DNA of 34,984 nt from Tannerellaceae bacterium (GTDB lineage: Bacteria; Bacteroidota; Bacteroidia; Bacteroidales; Tannerellaceae), in the NCBI GenBank assembly GCA_031266215.1, contig JAISBL010000077.1, forward strand, positions 1 to 34,984. Reading direction: 5' to 3'. This document shows positions 24,640 through 33,293 of this stretch, in pieces; the stretch's first letter is position 1; every line of letters starts with the position of its first letter. The notes beneath the pieces were generated by a model that searched no databases, had not been told where the DNA came from, and saw only the letters and a list, made by a program, of their open reading frames with translations. The translations under genes were made by a program, and so were the position numbers.

Positions 24640-26736
24640 ATGAACAAAACGATCGTCAGCATTAGTATGTGTATGTCCATTTTATTAGCTGGAGCCTGTA
24701 CACAGGAAGTTAAGCAAACCGAAGATTCCGCTCCTCTTATCGGGCGGCCTGAAATCAATGTGTCTAATGGTATCATGACGCCGGAGGTGCTTTACAGCCT
24801 TTCACGTGTCAGCGATGTTAAAATTTCGCCTGACGGCGGCAGGGCGCTTTATGGGGTCACTTTCATCAGCATTGAACAAAACAAAGGGAATCGGGAGCTG
24901 TTTGTAGCCGGTCTGGACGGGACGAATAAGAAGCAAATAACCCAAACGAATGGAAGCGAACAAAATGCAGTCTGGATAAGCGGAGGGGAATCAATCGCTT
25001 TCCTGTCCGGCGAAAGCGGCAGCTCGCAGATATGGATAATGGATGCCGACGGCTCCAATCGCCGGCAGGTAAGCCGGTACGATGGCGGAATAAACGGCTT
25101 CGCCTTTTCGCAGGATGAGACGAAGGTCTTATTCTTCAGCGATATAAAATACGGAGAGCGCGCTTCGGATAAGTATACGGACCTGCCGAAAGCCTCCGGC
25201 CGCATTATTGACGATCTGATGTACAAGCATTGGGACGAGTGGGTGGAAACAATTCCCCATCCCTTTGTCGCTTCTTTCGATGGTATAAATATCGGGGAAG
25301 CCATTGACATAATGGAGGGCGAACCGTTTGAGTGCCCCATGAAACCTTTCGGAGGAATTCAGGACATGGCCTGGAGCCCCGATGGGAAACTAATTGCTTA
25401 CTCATGCCGTAAAAAAACGGGGATAGAATACACCTTATCCACCAATTCGGACATCTACCTGTACGACCTCGAAACAAAGAAAACACGGAACTTCACGGAA
25501 GGTATGATGGGATATGACACAACCCCGCTATTCTCCCCCGACGGGAAGTACATAGCCTGGGTCAGTCAGGAACGCGACGGATATGAATCCGACAAAAAGC
25601 GCCTGTTTATCGCCGACCTGGTAACAGGTGAAAAGCAGTACCTGACATCAGCTTTCGACTATGATGTTGAGGCTGTGCAGTGGCTCCCCGACAGCCGGTC
25701 GCTCTATTTTATCGCCTGCAAAGAGGCCCTTACGCATATATGGCAGATTGACACGGACAGGCAAATCCGCCCCATAACCTCCGGGCAATACGATTACGTG
25801 AGCATGGACGCCGCCGCCGGGAAGATGGTCGCCGTCCGGCAGTCAATGGAATACCCGGCCGAAGTATTTACGGTAGATACCGGAACGGGCGAGGCTGCCG
25901 AAATAAGCTTTGAAAACAAACAGATACTCGACCATCTGTCAATCGCCAGATCGACGCCCCGGTGGATCAAAACGACCGACGGGAAGCAGATGCTGACATG
26001 GATTGTCTATCCGCCGGACTTTGACCCCGCCCGGAAATATCCGGCTCTTCTCTATTGCCAGGGAGGGCCGCAAAGCACGGTCAGCCAGTTCTGGAGCTAT
26101 CGCTGGAATCTGCAAATCATGGCGGCCAACGGATACATCATCGTAGCTCCCAACCGGAGGGGATTGCCGGGATTCGGACAGGAATGGCTGGAGCAGATCA
26201 GCGGAGACTACGGCGGGCAGAATATGAAAGATTACTTCTCCGCCATTGACGAAATGGCGAAAGAGCCTTATGTGGATGCCGACCGCCTGGGAGCCGTCGG
26301 CGCAAGTTACGGCGGATTCTCTGTCTACTGGCTGGCAGGAAATCACCAGAAACGGTTCAAAGCCTTCGTAGCGCACGCCGGTATTTTCAATCTGGAGCAG
26401 CAGTATCTGGAAACAGAGGAATCATGGTTTGCCAACTGGGACCTGGGCGGCCCTTACTGGGAAAAGAATAATACCATTGCACAAAAGTCATTTGCCAACT
26501 CTCCGCATCGCTTTGTCGAAAAGTGGGATACGCCTATCCTGATTACGCACGGAGAGCTTGACTACCGTATCCTTGCATCCCAGGGCATGAGCGCCTTTAA
26601 TGCAGCCAGGCTGCGCGGCGTCCCTGCAAGGATGCTTGTATTCCCGAACGAAAACCACTGGATAGCCCAGCCGCAAAACGGCGTCCTCTTCCAGCGTGTA
26701 TTCTTTGAATGGCTGGATAAATGGCTTAAACGCTGA
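24640..26736 (+). CDS. S9 family prolyl oligopeptidase-type peptidase, lipoprotein
   Basis: The 698-aa protein has a lipoprotein signal (LLAGAC, Cys20). An N-terminal seven-bladed propeller follows (about 50-430), with repeated ISPDGG, WSPDGKLIAY and FSPDGKYIAW blades. The C-terminal alpha/beta hydrolase domain carries the catalytic triad: Ser556 in GASYGG, Asp641 in HGELDYR and His673 in ENHW. The layout fits the DPP5/acylaminoacyl-peptidase branch of S9, which removes dipeptides or acyl residues from peptides in the periplasm of asaccharolytic and gut Bacteroidales. Its stop codon abuts the aldolase stop with no gap (TGA|TCA). Confidence 0.95.
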   Translation: MNKTIVSISMCMSILLAGACTQEVKQTEDSAPLIGRPEINVSNGIMTPEVLYSLSRVSDVKISPDGGRALYGVTFISIEQNKGNRELFVAGLDGTNKKQITQTNGSEQNAVWISGGESIAFLSGESGSSQIWIMDADGSNRRQVSRYDGGINGFAFSQDETKVLFFSDIKYGERASDKYTDLPKASGRIIDDLMYKHWDEWVETIPHPFVASFDGINIGEAIDIMEGEPFECPMKPFGGIQDMAWSPDGKLIAYSCRKKTGIEYTLSTNSDIYLYDLETKKTRNFTEGMMGYDTTPLFSPDGKYIAWVSQERDGYESDKKRLFIADLVTGEKQYLTSAFDYDVEAVQWLPDSRSLYFIACKEALTHIWQIDTDRQIRPITSGQYDYVSMDAAAGKMVAVRQSMEYPAEVFTVDTGTGEAAEISFENKQILDHLSIARSTPRWIKTTDGKQMLTWIVYPPDFDPARKYPALLYCQGGPQSTVSQFWSYRWNLQIMAANGYIIVAPNRRGLPGFGQEWLEQISGDYGGQNMKDYFSAIDEMAKEPYVDADRLGAVGASYGGFSVYWLAGNHQKRFKAFVAHAGIFNLEQQYLETEESWFANWDLGGPYWEKNNTIAQKSFANSPHRFVEKWDTPILITHGELDYRILASQGMSAFNAARLRGVPARMLVFPNENHWIAQPQNGVLFQRVFFEWLDKWLKR

Positions 26737-27798
26737 TCAGGCTATCGTAATATCCGGATCCAGATATACGTCCTGAACGCTGTTTAGCAGTTCTATTCCC
26801 TCTTTCATGGATTTCCTGAAGGCTTTTCTTCCCGTTATCAACCCCATGCCGCCGGCGCGTTTATTCACGACGGCGGCTATTACTGCGTCCCTAAGGTCTG
26901 AAGCGCCATTCGACCTGCCGCCGGAGCTGATAAGTCCCGACCTCCCCATATACCCGTTGGCTACCTGATAGCGGCACAAATCTACCGGATGCTCGGTGAT
27001 CAGTTCCGTATACGTCTTATTACTGTACCTGGAAAAACCCACGGCCGGGAAACCTCCGTTGTTGACAGGCAGTTTCTGCTCGATAATATCCGCCTGAACG
27101 GTCGCACCTATATAGTTGGCCTGCCCTGTGAGGTCGGCGGAGGCATGGTAGTCGGCCTCCTCTTTTTTGAAAGAATCGTTTCTCAGGAAGCAGCACAGGA
27201 TCGTAGCCATTCCCAACCCATGCGCATACTCAAACGCTTCGGCTACCTCCGTCAATTGCCGGCGGCTCTCCTTTGAACCGAAATAAACGGTAGCCCTTAC
27301 AGCCACGGCGCCCATATTCCAGGCCTCTTTAACAGAGCCGAACATCGTCTGGTCATAGGAGTTGGGATACGAGATCAGTTCATTATGGTTGAGCTTTACG
27401 ATAAAAGGTATCCTGTGCGCATATTTACGCGCCACGATACCCATAGCGCCAAACGTTGAGGCCACCGCGTTGCATCCCCCTTCGATGGCCAGACGGATGA
27501 TATTCTCAGGGTCAAAATAGAGCGGATTATTAGTAAAGGAGTCTCCTGCCGTATGCTCAACGCCGTGGTCTACCGGCAGGATGGAGAGGTAACCTGTATG
27601 GGCGAGCCGTCCGTTACCGAATATAGCCTGAAGGCTTCTCAGGGTAGGGATGTTTCTGTCGGACAATGCCCATACCTCCTCTATAAAGTCGGGAGAAGGT
27701 ATGTGGATAAGCGATTTGTCGATAGTCCGGCAGGTGTGGTTCAGGTAATAATCAGACTCAAGTCCCAACAGGTTAACAATTCTCGACAGGCAGCACAT
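26737..27798 (-). CDS. fbaB: Class I fructose-bisphosphate aldolase (FbaB/DhnA type)
   Basis: This 353-aa cytosolic aldolase cleaves fructose 1,6-bisphosphate to two triose phosphates through a Schiff base. It matches the Bacteroidota FbaB form along its length: [75 protein letters not shown] and [18 protein letters not shown]. The ATG at 27798 gives [12 protein letters not shown], which aligns with the normal family start; the double Cys is unusual. It lies 7 bp downstream of an aldo/keto reductase gene and is probably co-transcribed with it. Its stop codon is back-to-back with that of the S9 peptidase. Confidence 0.96.
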   Translation of the reverse strand: MCCLSRIVNLLGLESDYYLNHTCRTIDKSLIHIPSPDFIEEVWALSDRNIPTLRSLQAIFGNGRLAHTGYLSILPVDHGVEHTAGDSFTNNPLYFDPENIIRLAIEGGCNAVASTFGAMGIVARKYAHRIPFIVKLNHNELISYPNSYDQTMFGSVKEAWNMGAVAVRATVYFGSKESRRQLTEVAEAFEYAHGLGMATILCCFLRNDSFKKEEADYHASADLTGQANYIGATVQADIIEQKLPVNNGGFPAVGFSRYSNKTYTELITEHPVDLCRYQVANGYMGRSGLISSGGRSNGASDLRDAVIAAVVNKRAGGMGLITGRKAFRKSMKEGIELLNSVQDVYLDPDITIA

Positions 27799-27805
27799 GG
27801 GGCGA

Positions 27806-28699
27806 TTATCCCTTGGTGATACGAGCTACCCGATCGGCCGCATCGTCCAGCTGGCTGATATCTTCCGTTCCAATGGTGGTACAGTGAACGTTCCCCTCAG
27901 AGAAAGCGAATTGCAGTGAGCGTTCGCGTTCTTCTTCCGTTACGTTGGCCCCTTCGCCGAATATTTTCATACCGATGATGCCTTTGCCATTGGCGCGCGC
28001 TTTACCAAGGACAGCTTTAATGGCGTCGGGCGTTCCGTCCATTTTGCTTTGGAATGGATTGATACGCGCCATTATGACGTCTATCCACGGCGACTCGGCC
28101 GCTTCCACCAGCGCGTCATAGCTGTGGCATGACACGCCTACTGCTTTTACTATACCGTCCTGTTTGGCTTTAGACAGGCCATCTATATAATGTTTGCGGC
28201 TTTCTGTCCATCCGCCTCTCATCATGCAATGCATCAGTACAATATCAAAATAATCGGTACCCACTTCCTGACGGAAGCGGTCGAGCGTTTTAGATACCGG
28301 TTCGATTTGTGCAGACCCGGGCTCCATAGTCCACATCTTTGACAGCAGGGTGATATTTTCACGCGGTATGTTCTTTATAGCTTCGGCCACGTACGGATGA
28401 GAGCCGTAGCCATCGGCCATGTCGTAGAATCTGACACCTCTTTCATAAGCCCGATGCGCCAGCTTTACGAAGTTTTCCATACCCAGCCGGGTCTGGTTGG
28501 ATGCACGTCCTGTTCCAACCGAACCTGTTCCCATTGCCATACGCGGGACCACCAGTCCGCTATTGCCCAACTGCACTTTGCCCACAGCCTGATACTGAAG
28601 CAGGCTGGTGATATTCGCCATACCTGAGGCGGCGACAGATAATCCGGCCACGCCGGCCACACCTGTCCTGATAAAAATACGTCTGTTCATTTTATTCAT
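27806..28699 (-). CDS. Aldo/keto reductase with Tat-like signal
   Basis: This is an NAD(P)H-dependent oxidoreductase of the aldo/keto reductase superfamily, about 297 aa from the ATG at 28697-28699 ([13 protein letters not shown]). The twin-arginine leader and the hydrophobic core [15 protein letters not shown] point to Tat export; a start three codons later would keep the signal. The catalytic tetrad is complete: Asp93, Tyr98 (DMADGYG), Lys121 (LLSKMW) and His157 (VLMHCM). Known substrates in the family range from aldehydes to ketosugars; the one here is unknown. Linkage to fbaB does not by itself place it in glycolysis, given its export signal. Confidence 0.88.
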   Translation of the reverse strand: MNKMNRRIFIRTGVAGVAGLSVAASGMANITSLLQYQAVGKVQLGNSGLVVPRMAMGTGSVGTGRASNQTRLGMENFVKLAHRAYERGVRFYDMADGYGSHPYVAEAIKNIPRENITLLSKMWTMEPGSAQIEPVSKTLDRFRQEVGTDYFDIVLMHCMMRGGWTESRKHYIDGLSKAKQDGIVKAVGVSCHSYDALVEAAESPWIDVIMARINPFQSKMDGTPDAIKAVLGKARANGKGIIGMKIFGEGANVTEEERERSLQFAFSEGNVHCTTIGTEDISQLDDAADRVARITKG

Positions 28700-28784
28700 A
28701 ATCTTAATGTATTTAATTAGAGGCCACAAGGTAGATATTATTCTTGATAACCGGTAATTCTCAAAGCGCTTTTCAATTCTGACG

Positions 28785-28792
28785 CAAACTTA
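28785..28792 (-). promoter_or_regulatory. Candidate -7 box for the aldo/keto reductase-fbaB unit
   Basis: The plus strand reads CAAACTTA, giving TAAGTTTG on the minus strand (TAnnTTTG). The start would be near 28778, giving a leader of about 80 nt. The position expected for the -33 element (about 28811-28814) falls inside the palindrome at 28801-28819, which could therefore act as an operator. Confidence 0.45.
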
Positions 28793-28800
28793 ATTGCTGT

Positions 28801-28832
28801 TCTTACGTCACACGTAAGAGCGGTTCTTTTTT
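28801..28832 (+). terminator. TCTTACG/CGTAAGA hairpin with plus-strand T tract
   Basis: TCTTACG (28801-28807) and CGTAAGA (28813-28819) form a perfect 7-bp stem with a 5-nt loop. On the plus strand AGCGGTTC and then six T follow, as in an intrinsic terminator. The neighbouring genes all run on the minus strand, so no known transcript would use it. It could instead be an operator over the -33 region of the aldo/keto reductase promoter, or part of the nearby array element. Confidence 0.5.
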
Positions 28833-28846
28833 ACCAAACCACCCAA

Positions 28847-28984
28847 CCCGGTGTTGGTAACTCACCCTTACCGGTGTTAGTAACTCACCCTTACCAGTGC
28901 TGGTAACTCACTCTTACCAGTGTTGGTAACCCACCCTTACCAGTGTTGGTAACTCACTCTTCCCGGCGTTGGAAGCTCAGTCAA
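28847..28984. repeat. Tandem array 3: 23-bp units, 6 copies
   Basis: Six units of 23 bp start at 28847, 28870, 28893, 28916, 28939 and 28962; the last is the most diverged. The core is ACCAGTGTTGGTAACTCACC with changes such as A/G at position 4 and CCC/CTC near the end. Each unit contains a short dyad ACCA-GTGT-TGGT or ACC-GGTGTTA-GT. There are no spacers. It lies between the end of yraN and the aldo/keto reductase promoter. Confidence 0.96.
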
Positions 28985-29037
28985 TACCGGGTTGAACGGT
29001 AAGGCGGCGAGGCTAAAACGGATTAACGTGAACAGAG

Positions 29038-29403
29038 TCAGTATGGTGGACAGAACGCATTTTCAATATGGCTGATACTGTATCCGTCCTTATCCTTTAT
29101 GATTGTAATGATGTCGAAGCGTACGTGCAGGTCTTTAGTCCTGAAACGCCGGGCGTAGGCGTAGCCGGCGGCAGTCAGGTGTCTGATCTTCCTGTAGTTT
29201 ACGGCCTCTTCGGGAGGAACGAGGTAGTTGGCCGAACGCGTCTTTACTTCTACTACTATCAGCTCGCCGTCCTTAAAAGCGACGATGTCCAACTCGTAAC
29301 GATACCAGCGCCAATTGATGGCAAGGATCGTGTATCCATGTTTCATCAGGTATTTGCGGGCTTCTTCTTCGCCCTCTTTTCCCAGCAGGTTTGGTTTTGT
29401 CAT
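29038..29403 (-). CDS. YraN/UPF0102 family putative endonuclease
   Basis: The 121-aa protein belongs to the UPF0102 (YraN) family, which has a restriction-endonuclease-like fold. The core motif is present: GKEGEEEARKYLMKHGYTIL, then YELDIVAFKDGELIVVEVKTRS, in which Glu/Asp and the E-V-K triad correspond to PD-(D/E)XK active-site residues. It is cytosolic. Relatives have been linked to DNA processing, but a precise role is not settled. It is divergent from the ribbon-helix-helix/tadA pair. The minus-strand -7 box TACATTTG (plus CAAATGTA, 29427-29434) lies 24 bp before its start. Confidence 0.92.
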   Translation of the reverse strand: MTKPNLLGKEGEEEARKYLMKHGYTILAINWRWYRYELDIVAFKDGELIVVEVKTRSANYLVPPEEAVNYRKIRHLTAAGYAYARRFRTKDLHVRFDIITIIKDKDGYSISHIENAFCPPY

Positions 29404-29419
29404 AGCTATTGTTTTGTAT

Positions 29420-29476
29420 TTGCGCGCAAATGTATGGATTTTCTTTTCTGTTTTAACATTACGCCATGTATATTTG
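29420..29476. promoter_or_regulatory. Divergent promoters of yraN and the RHH-tadA pair
   Basis: For yraN, the plus strand reads CAAATGTA (29427-29434), a minus-strand TACATTTG. For the plus strand, TATATTTG at 29469-29476 is a full -7 box only 5 bp before the RHH ATG, with a TCTG 18 bp upstream as a weak -33. The first site overlaps a perfect 14-bp palindrome ATTTGCGCGCAAAT (about 29418-29431), a possible operator. Confidence 0.5.
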
Positions 29477-29481
29477 CAGTT

Positions 29482-29697
29482 ATGAAAAAAGTCGACCGGG
29501 TTGACAGACAGCTACGTACACACAGCGTGACCTTCAGGCTGAATGACAACGAATACGAGACAATGCAGCGTTATCTTGATAAATACAGGATAGCCAACAA
29601 GTCGCGCTGGTGCCGTGAGACTCTGCTTTTCCATATCCTGAAAACCCTGGAAGAAGACTATCCTACCCTTTTTAAGGAAAACGAGATGAGACGATGA
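29482..29697 (+). CDS. Small ribbon-helix-helix-like protein
   Basis: The 71-aa protein has a ribbon-helix-helix-like pattern: a beta strand in THSVTFRLN, a first helix DNEYETMQRYLDKY, and a second helix KSRWCRETLLFHILKTLEE. Such proteins usually bind DNA as dimers. The start is the ATG at 29482 (MKKVDRVDR); a longer open frame upstream lies on the yraN antisense and is not credible. Its stop overlaps the tadA start as ATGA, so translation is coupled. The -7 box ends 5 bp before the ATG, suggesting a leaderless or near-leaderless mRNA. Its target is unknown; its own palindromic promoter region is one candidate. Confidence 0.75.
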   Translation: MKKVDRVDRQLRTHSVTFRLNDNEYETMQRYLDKYRIANKSRWCRETLLFHILKTLEEDYPTLFKENEMRR

Positions 29698-30134
29698 TCC
29701 CCTTTGACGATGCATATTTTATGAAACAGGCGCTTGCCGAAGCAAAGGCCGCTGCCGGCGAAGGCGAAACGCCTGTGGGAGCGGTGCTGGTATGCAACAA
29801 CAGCGTCATCGCCCGTGCACATAACCAGACCGAACGCCTGAACGACCCTACGGCGCATGCCGAAATGCTTGTTATCACCTCAGCCGCCAACCTGCTTGGG
29901 GCCAAATATCTTACGGATTGCGTCCTATACGTCACACTGGAGCCCTGCGTGATGTGCGCCGGCGCCATCGCCTGGGCGCAGGTACTGACGCTTGTCTACG
30001 GAGCATCAGACCCCAAAAGAGGCTTCCGCCAATACGCTCCACGTGCGTTGCACCCCAGGGCCGTCGTCAGAAGCGGCATAATGGAGCAGGAATGCGCCGA
30101 CCTGATGGTATCCTTTTTCCGCAGCCGGAGGTAA
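29694..30134 (+). CDS. tadA: tRNA-specific adenosine deaminase TadA
   Basis: TadA converts A34 to inosine in the tRNA-Arg(ACG) anticodon. The 146-aa protein has the deaminase zinc site in full: His55 and Glu57 in HAEM, Cys85 and Cys88 in PCVMC. It also has the TadA-like segment VYGASDPKRGFRQYAP and the C-terminal helix ECADLMVSFFRSRR. Its length and motifs fit TadA better than guanine or cytosine deaminases. It starts within the ATGA overlap with the RHH gene. No clear terminator is visible before lpdA, although a 141-bp gap follows. Confidence 0.94.
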   Translation: MIPFDDAYFMKQALAEAKAAAGEGETPVGAVLVCNNSVIARAHNQTERLNDPTAHAEMLVITSAANLLGAKYLTDCVLYVTLEPCVMCAGAIAWAQVLTLVYGASDPKRGFRQYAPRALHPRAVVRSGIMEQECADLMVSFFRSRR

Positions 30135-30275
30135 AGACGGTATCGTCGCGGATTTTTCCTACCTTGCGCGAAAATTTGACTTATGAAACGAGCATGTAAA
30201 AACTATTTACGCCAAAGGCGATAAATAAAACGTACTGCGAGTTCCATACCTACATTAACTAAACATTTTATCCGT

Positions 30276-31628
30276 ATGAAATACGACGTAGCTGTTATCG
30301 GGGGCGGGCCGGCAGGTTATACCGCCGCCGAAAAGGCGGGAGCGGCAGGGCTTTCGACCATTCTGTTTGAAAAGAACTCTCTGGGAGGCGTATGCCTGAA
30401 CGAGGGATGTATCCCCACAAAGACCCTGCTATATTCGGCCAAAGTGCTCGACACAATACGCGGGGCATCCAAATATGCGGTGGGAGCGGAGAACGCGTCA
30501 TTCGACCTACCGAAGATCATCGCCCGCAAAAACAAAGTCGTGAAGAAACTGGTAGCCGGCATCCGGATGAAGATGGCTGAACGCGGCGTCGTCACTATAA
30601 GCGGAGAAGCCGTCATAGAAGGGCGTACGGACGACGGAAGCCTGGCTATAAGCTGCGGCGGCGAAGCATACCGGGCGGCCCGCCTGATCATATGCGCCGG
30701 CTCGGAGACATTTGTCCCTCCCATCCCCGGATTGAGCGGGGCGGGATACTGGACAAGCCGCGAAGCTCTGCAGGCAAAGGAACTGCCGGCGTCTCTGGCC
30801 GTGATTGGCGGAGGTGTCATAGGGATGGAGTTCGCATCTTTCTATAACAGCCTGGGGGCAGAGGTGCACGTGATAGAGATGCTCGACGAGATACTGCCCG
30901 GCATGGACAGGGGCCTGGCCGCCATGCTGCGCGTCGTGTACGCCAGACGCGGCGTCCGGTTTTACACGGGTTGTAAGGTGACGGCGGCGAGCGAGGCGAC
31001 GGTCGTCATGGAGAAAGGGGGCGACGTCATTACCATACATGCGGAAAAGATACTGCTCGGCGCAGGTAGGCGTCCCGTAACCCGCGGGCTGGGGCTGGAG
31101 ACGCTCGGCATAGAACCCACCCGTGGAGGAGTGAAGACAGATGAATACATGCAGACGACGGCCCCCAATGTATATGCCTGCGGCGATATCACCGGCTTTT
31201 CCATGCTTGCCCACACGGCCGTGGCCGAGGCGGAAACAGCCGTGAGGCATATCCTGACGGGCAAAGCGGCGGCGGGCATGAGCTATAAAGCTATCCCCGG
31301 AGTAGTCTATACCAACCCCGAAATAGCATGCGCAGGCGCTACGGAGGAGCAATTGCTGGCCGAAGGCACAGCCTGTAAGGTACGGGAAATCCCCATGACG
31401 TTCTCAGGCCGTTTTGTGGCTGAGAACGAAATGGGGAATGGTGTCTGCAAACTTATCCTGTCTGAGGACGAGACCCTTCTGGGCGCTCATTTATTGGGGA
31501 ACCCCTCTTCGGAGCTTATCGTCATCGCCGGTATGGCTATCGAAAACGGACTTAAAGCCGGTGAACTGTCATCCTTTATCTTCCCCCATCCCACCGTCGG
31601 CGAGATACTGAAAGAAGCTGCCGGATGA
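30276..31628 (+). CDS. lpdA: Dihydrolipoyl dehydrogenase (E3)
   Basis: E3 reoxidises dihydrolipoyl groups of 2-oxoacid dehydrogenases or the glycine cleavage system using FAD and NAD. The 450-aa protein has the FAD loop GGGPAG (9-14) and the redox disulfide Cys40/Cys45 in GGVCLNEGCIPTKTL. A second GxGxxG NAD loop lies in VIGGGVIGMEF, followed by the FAD motif NVYACGDITG. The C-terminal catalytic pair is HPTVGE, a His-Glu as expected. No E1, E2 or gcv gene lies next to it here, so its partner complex must be encoded elsewhere. It converges with the Gfo/Idh gene with a 16-bp gap. Confidence 0.95.
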   Translation: MKYDVAVIGGGPAGYTAAEKAGAAGLSTILFEKNSLGGVCLNEGCIPTKTLLYSAKVLDTIRGASKYAVGAENASFDLPKIIARKNKVVKKLVAGIRMKMAERGVVTISGEAVIEGRTDDGSLAISCGGEAYRAARLIICAGSETFVPPIPGLSGAGYWTSREALQAKELPASLAVIGGGVIGMEFASFYNSLGAEVHVIEMLDEILPGMDRGLAAMLRVVYARRGVRFYTGCKVTAASEATVVMEKGGDVITIHAEKILLGAGRRPVTRGLGLETLGIEPTRGGVKTDEYMQTTAPNVYACGDITGFSMLAHTAVAEAETAVRHILTGKAAAGMSYKAIPGVVYTNPEIACAGATEEQLLAEGTACKVREIPMTFSGRFVAENEMGNGVCKLILSEDETLLGAHLLGNPSSELIVIAGMAIENGLKAGELSSFIFPHPTVGEILKEAAG

Positions 31629-31644
31629 CCGGTCCGGCGTATTC

Positions 31645-33291
31645 CTATCCGCGTACGATCTCTTCCTTTTCCTTATCCCAGTACATGGTACGGCCTTCCA
31701 GATAGGCCCGTGTTCCCATGTGCGCGGTGATGGCTTCTTCGAAGGCGGCGTCAATGTCGCAGCCTGGCGTCCCGCCGTTGCGGATACATTCCACCCATTC
31801 GCGTATGTGCAGGTAGGTGGTGTCGTACCGCTTGCCGTTGACGTAAGCGTATAGCAGTCCGCGCTGTGCGAAATACAGTTCGGTGGCCGAACTGACGGCG
31901 TCTACGTTTTCCTGCCCCGGTATATAGGTGATCAGCGGCGTGTCGGGCTTGATTATGCCCTGCGTAATCTGGTCGGCATATCGCGTAGAGCGCGGGTCGA
32001 CTTTCACCGTGAGCGAGCTCGACAGTTCCATAGACGCATCATGCCCCATGAACACCTTGCCCCTGGAGCGCTGGCTGGCAAGCGTGGCGCTGTAAAGCAT
32101 GGTGAGGTTCCTGTCGGGAAATTCAAAGGAGGTCTGAAGAACGTCGGGCACAGTACGCCCGTCTTTGAAGAAGTAGACGCCTCCCGATGAAGTGGCCGAG
32201 TGGGGGATGCCCACGCCCATGATCTGGTTGACGGCATCGTACTCATGCGTCAGCAGGTCGCCGCTCAGCCCTGTGCTGTAATCCCACCAGCAACGCCAGC
32301 GGAAGAAGCGTTTCAGGTCAAACTGGCTGCGCGCTTCCGGGCCTACGTAACGCGCCAGTCCGTTAGCCTGCATGTAGTCCAGGTACTCCTTTATGCGGTC
32401 TTCGTTCCCTTCGAACTGCTTCCAGTCTATTGTCTGCGGGCTGGCCGTCTCGTGTATGGGATATACCCAGGCGCCGTTAGGGTCGTTGCGGTTGGTGCAT
32501 ACTTCGATGAGGGAGACTGGCCCGAGGATGTTTTTCTCGATGATCTGTTTTGCCTTGAGGTAGCTGTCGGTCTGCCTTCCCTGATGCCCGAACTGGAAGG
32601 TGACGCCGCTTTGTTTCACCACGTCGCGTATCATGTATGTTTCGGGTACCGTCCACGACATGGGCTTTTCCAGATATACATGTTTGCCGGCCAGGGCGGC
32701 GTCCATAGCCATAGTGCCGTGCCAGTGGTCGGGCGGGGCTATGATGACGGCGTCTATATCGTCGGCGGCGAGTAATTCCTTATAGTGGCGGTAGCGTTTG
32801 GGCGGCGCGCCGAATGTGCCGTTTGCGCCCTCGCGGTTGACATTGGACCCCGACAGTACGGCTGCTTCGGCATAGGTGTCGAAGATGTCGCATACGCCGG
32901 TAACCTCGATGTTCAGGCCTTCCTGCTCCATATAATCGCGGTAACGGGTGTCGTTGGAATTGGCACGGGCGGCTTCTTTCCATGTGTCGATCAATGCAGG
33001 TTCGGCGAATCCCGCCGCCCTGAGCAGTTGCTTGCCGCGGATGCCGTATCCTATGATGCCGATGCGGATGGTCTTCCCGTCCGGGCTTATCTCTTTTGCC
33101 GAGGGAGGCGTCACAGGGTCGAGCCTGAACATATCGCCCAGGTTTCTCCTTGAGCGGTCGTATTGCGTCTTTTTGTACACTCCGTAAGCCATAGCTCCCA
33201 GTACGGGGACGGAAACAAGTTTCTTAATAGCGCTCCTGCGCCCGGAGGATGAAAGCTCCTCCTCCTGTTGTTTTTTATTTTCTTCTGACAT
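31645..33291 (-). CDS. Gfo/Idh/MocA oxidoreductase with Tat-like membrane anchor
   Basis: This 548-aa family protein is longer than the usual 350-450 aa. Residues 1-45 hold a charged N-terminus, the twin-arginine pattern GRRSAIKK (Arg18-Arg19) and a hydrophobic stretch LVSVPVLGAMAYGVY without an obvious cleavage site. It is probably anchored in the membrane with the body outside. The nucleotide-binding loop is GIIGYGIRGKQLL (78-90), and the catalytic EKP is intact at 208-210. It starts 2 bp after the DoxX stop, so the pair is tightly coupled. The substrate is unknown; a cyclitol, sugar acid or amino sugar are family possibilities. Confidence 0.92.
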   Translation of the reverse strand: MSEENKKQQEEELSSSGRRSAIKKLVSVPVLGAMAYGVYKKTQYDRSRRNLGDMFRLDPVTPPSAKEISPDGKTIRIGIIGYGIRGKQLLRAAGFAEPALIDTWKEAARANSNDTRYRDYMEQEGLNIEVTGVCDIFDTYAEAAVLSGSNVNREGANGTFGAPPKRYRHYKELLAADDIDAVIIAPPDHWHGTMAMDAALAGKHVYLEKPMSWTVPETYMIRDVVKQSGVTFQFGHQGRQTDSYLKAKQIIEKNILGPVSLIEVCTNRNDPNGAWVYPIHETASPQTIDWKQFEGNEDRIKEYLDYMQANGLARYVGPEARSQFDLKRFFRWRCWWDYSTGLSGDLLTHEYDAVNQIMGVGIPHSATSSGGVYFFKDGRTVPDVLQTSFEFPDRNLTMLYSATLASQRSRGKVFMGHDASMELSSSLTVKVDPRSTRYADQITQGIIKPDTPLITYIPGQENVDAVSSATELYFAQRGLLYAYVNGKRYDTTYLHIREWVECIRNGGTPGCDIDAAFEEAITAHMGTRAYLEGRTMYWDKEKEEIVRG

Positions 33292-33293
33292 GA

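Larger units (their letters stand above)
28700..29037. other. Non-coding region holding array 3
   Basis: This 338-bp spacer carries, left to right, the aldo/keto reductase leader, its candidate -7 box (28785-28792), the TCTTACG palindrome with T tract (28801-28832), array 3 (28847-28984), and about 50 bp before the yraN stop. No open reading frame here looks like a gene. Confidence 0.75.

Noticed and set aside
116..28760. Identical 12-mer AACCGGTAATTC in array 1 (116-127) and at 28749-28760
   Set aside because: A 12-base match is expected by chance many times in 35 kb, so it does not show a link between the two regions.
30507..31352. 281-aa minus-strand open frame antisense to lpdA
   Set aside because: It is a shadow of a well-supported gene, with His/Arg/Cys-rich content and no recognisable domain.
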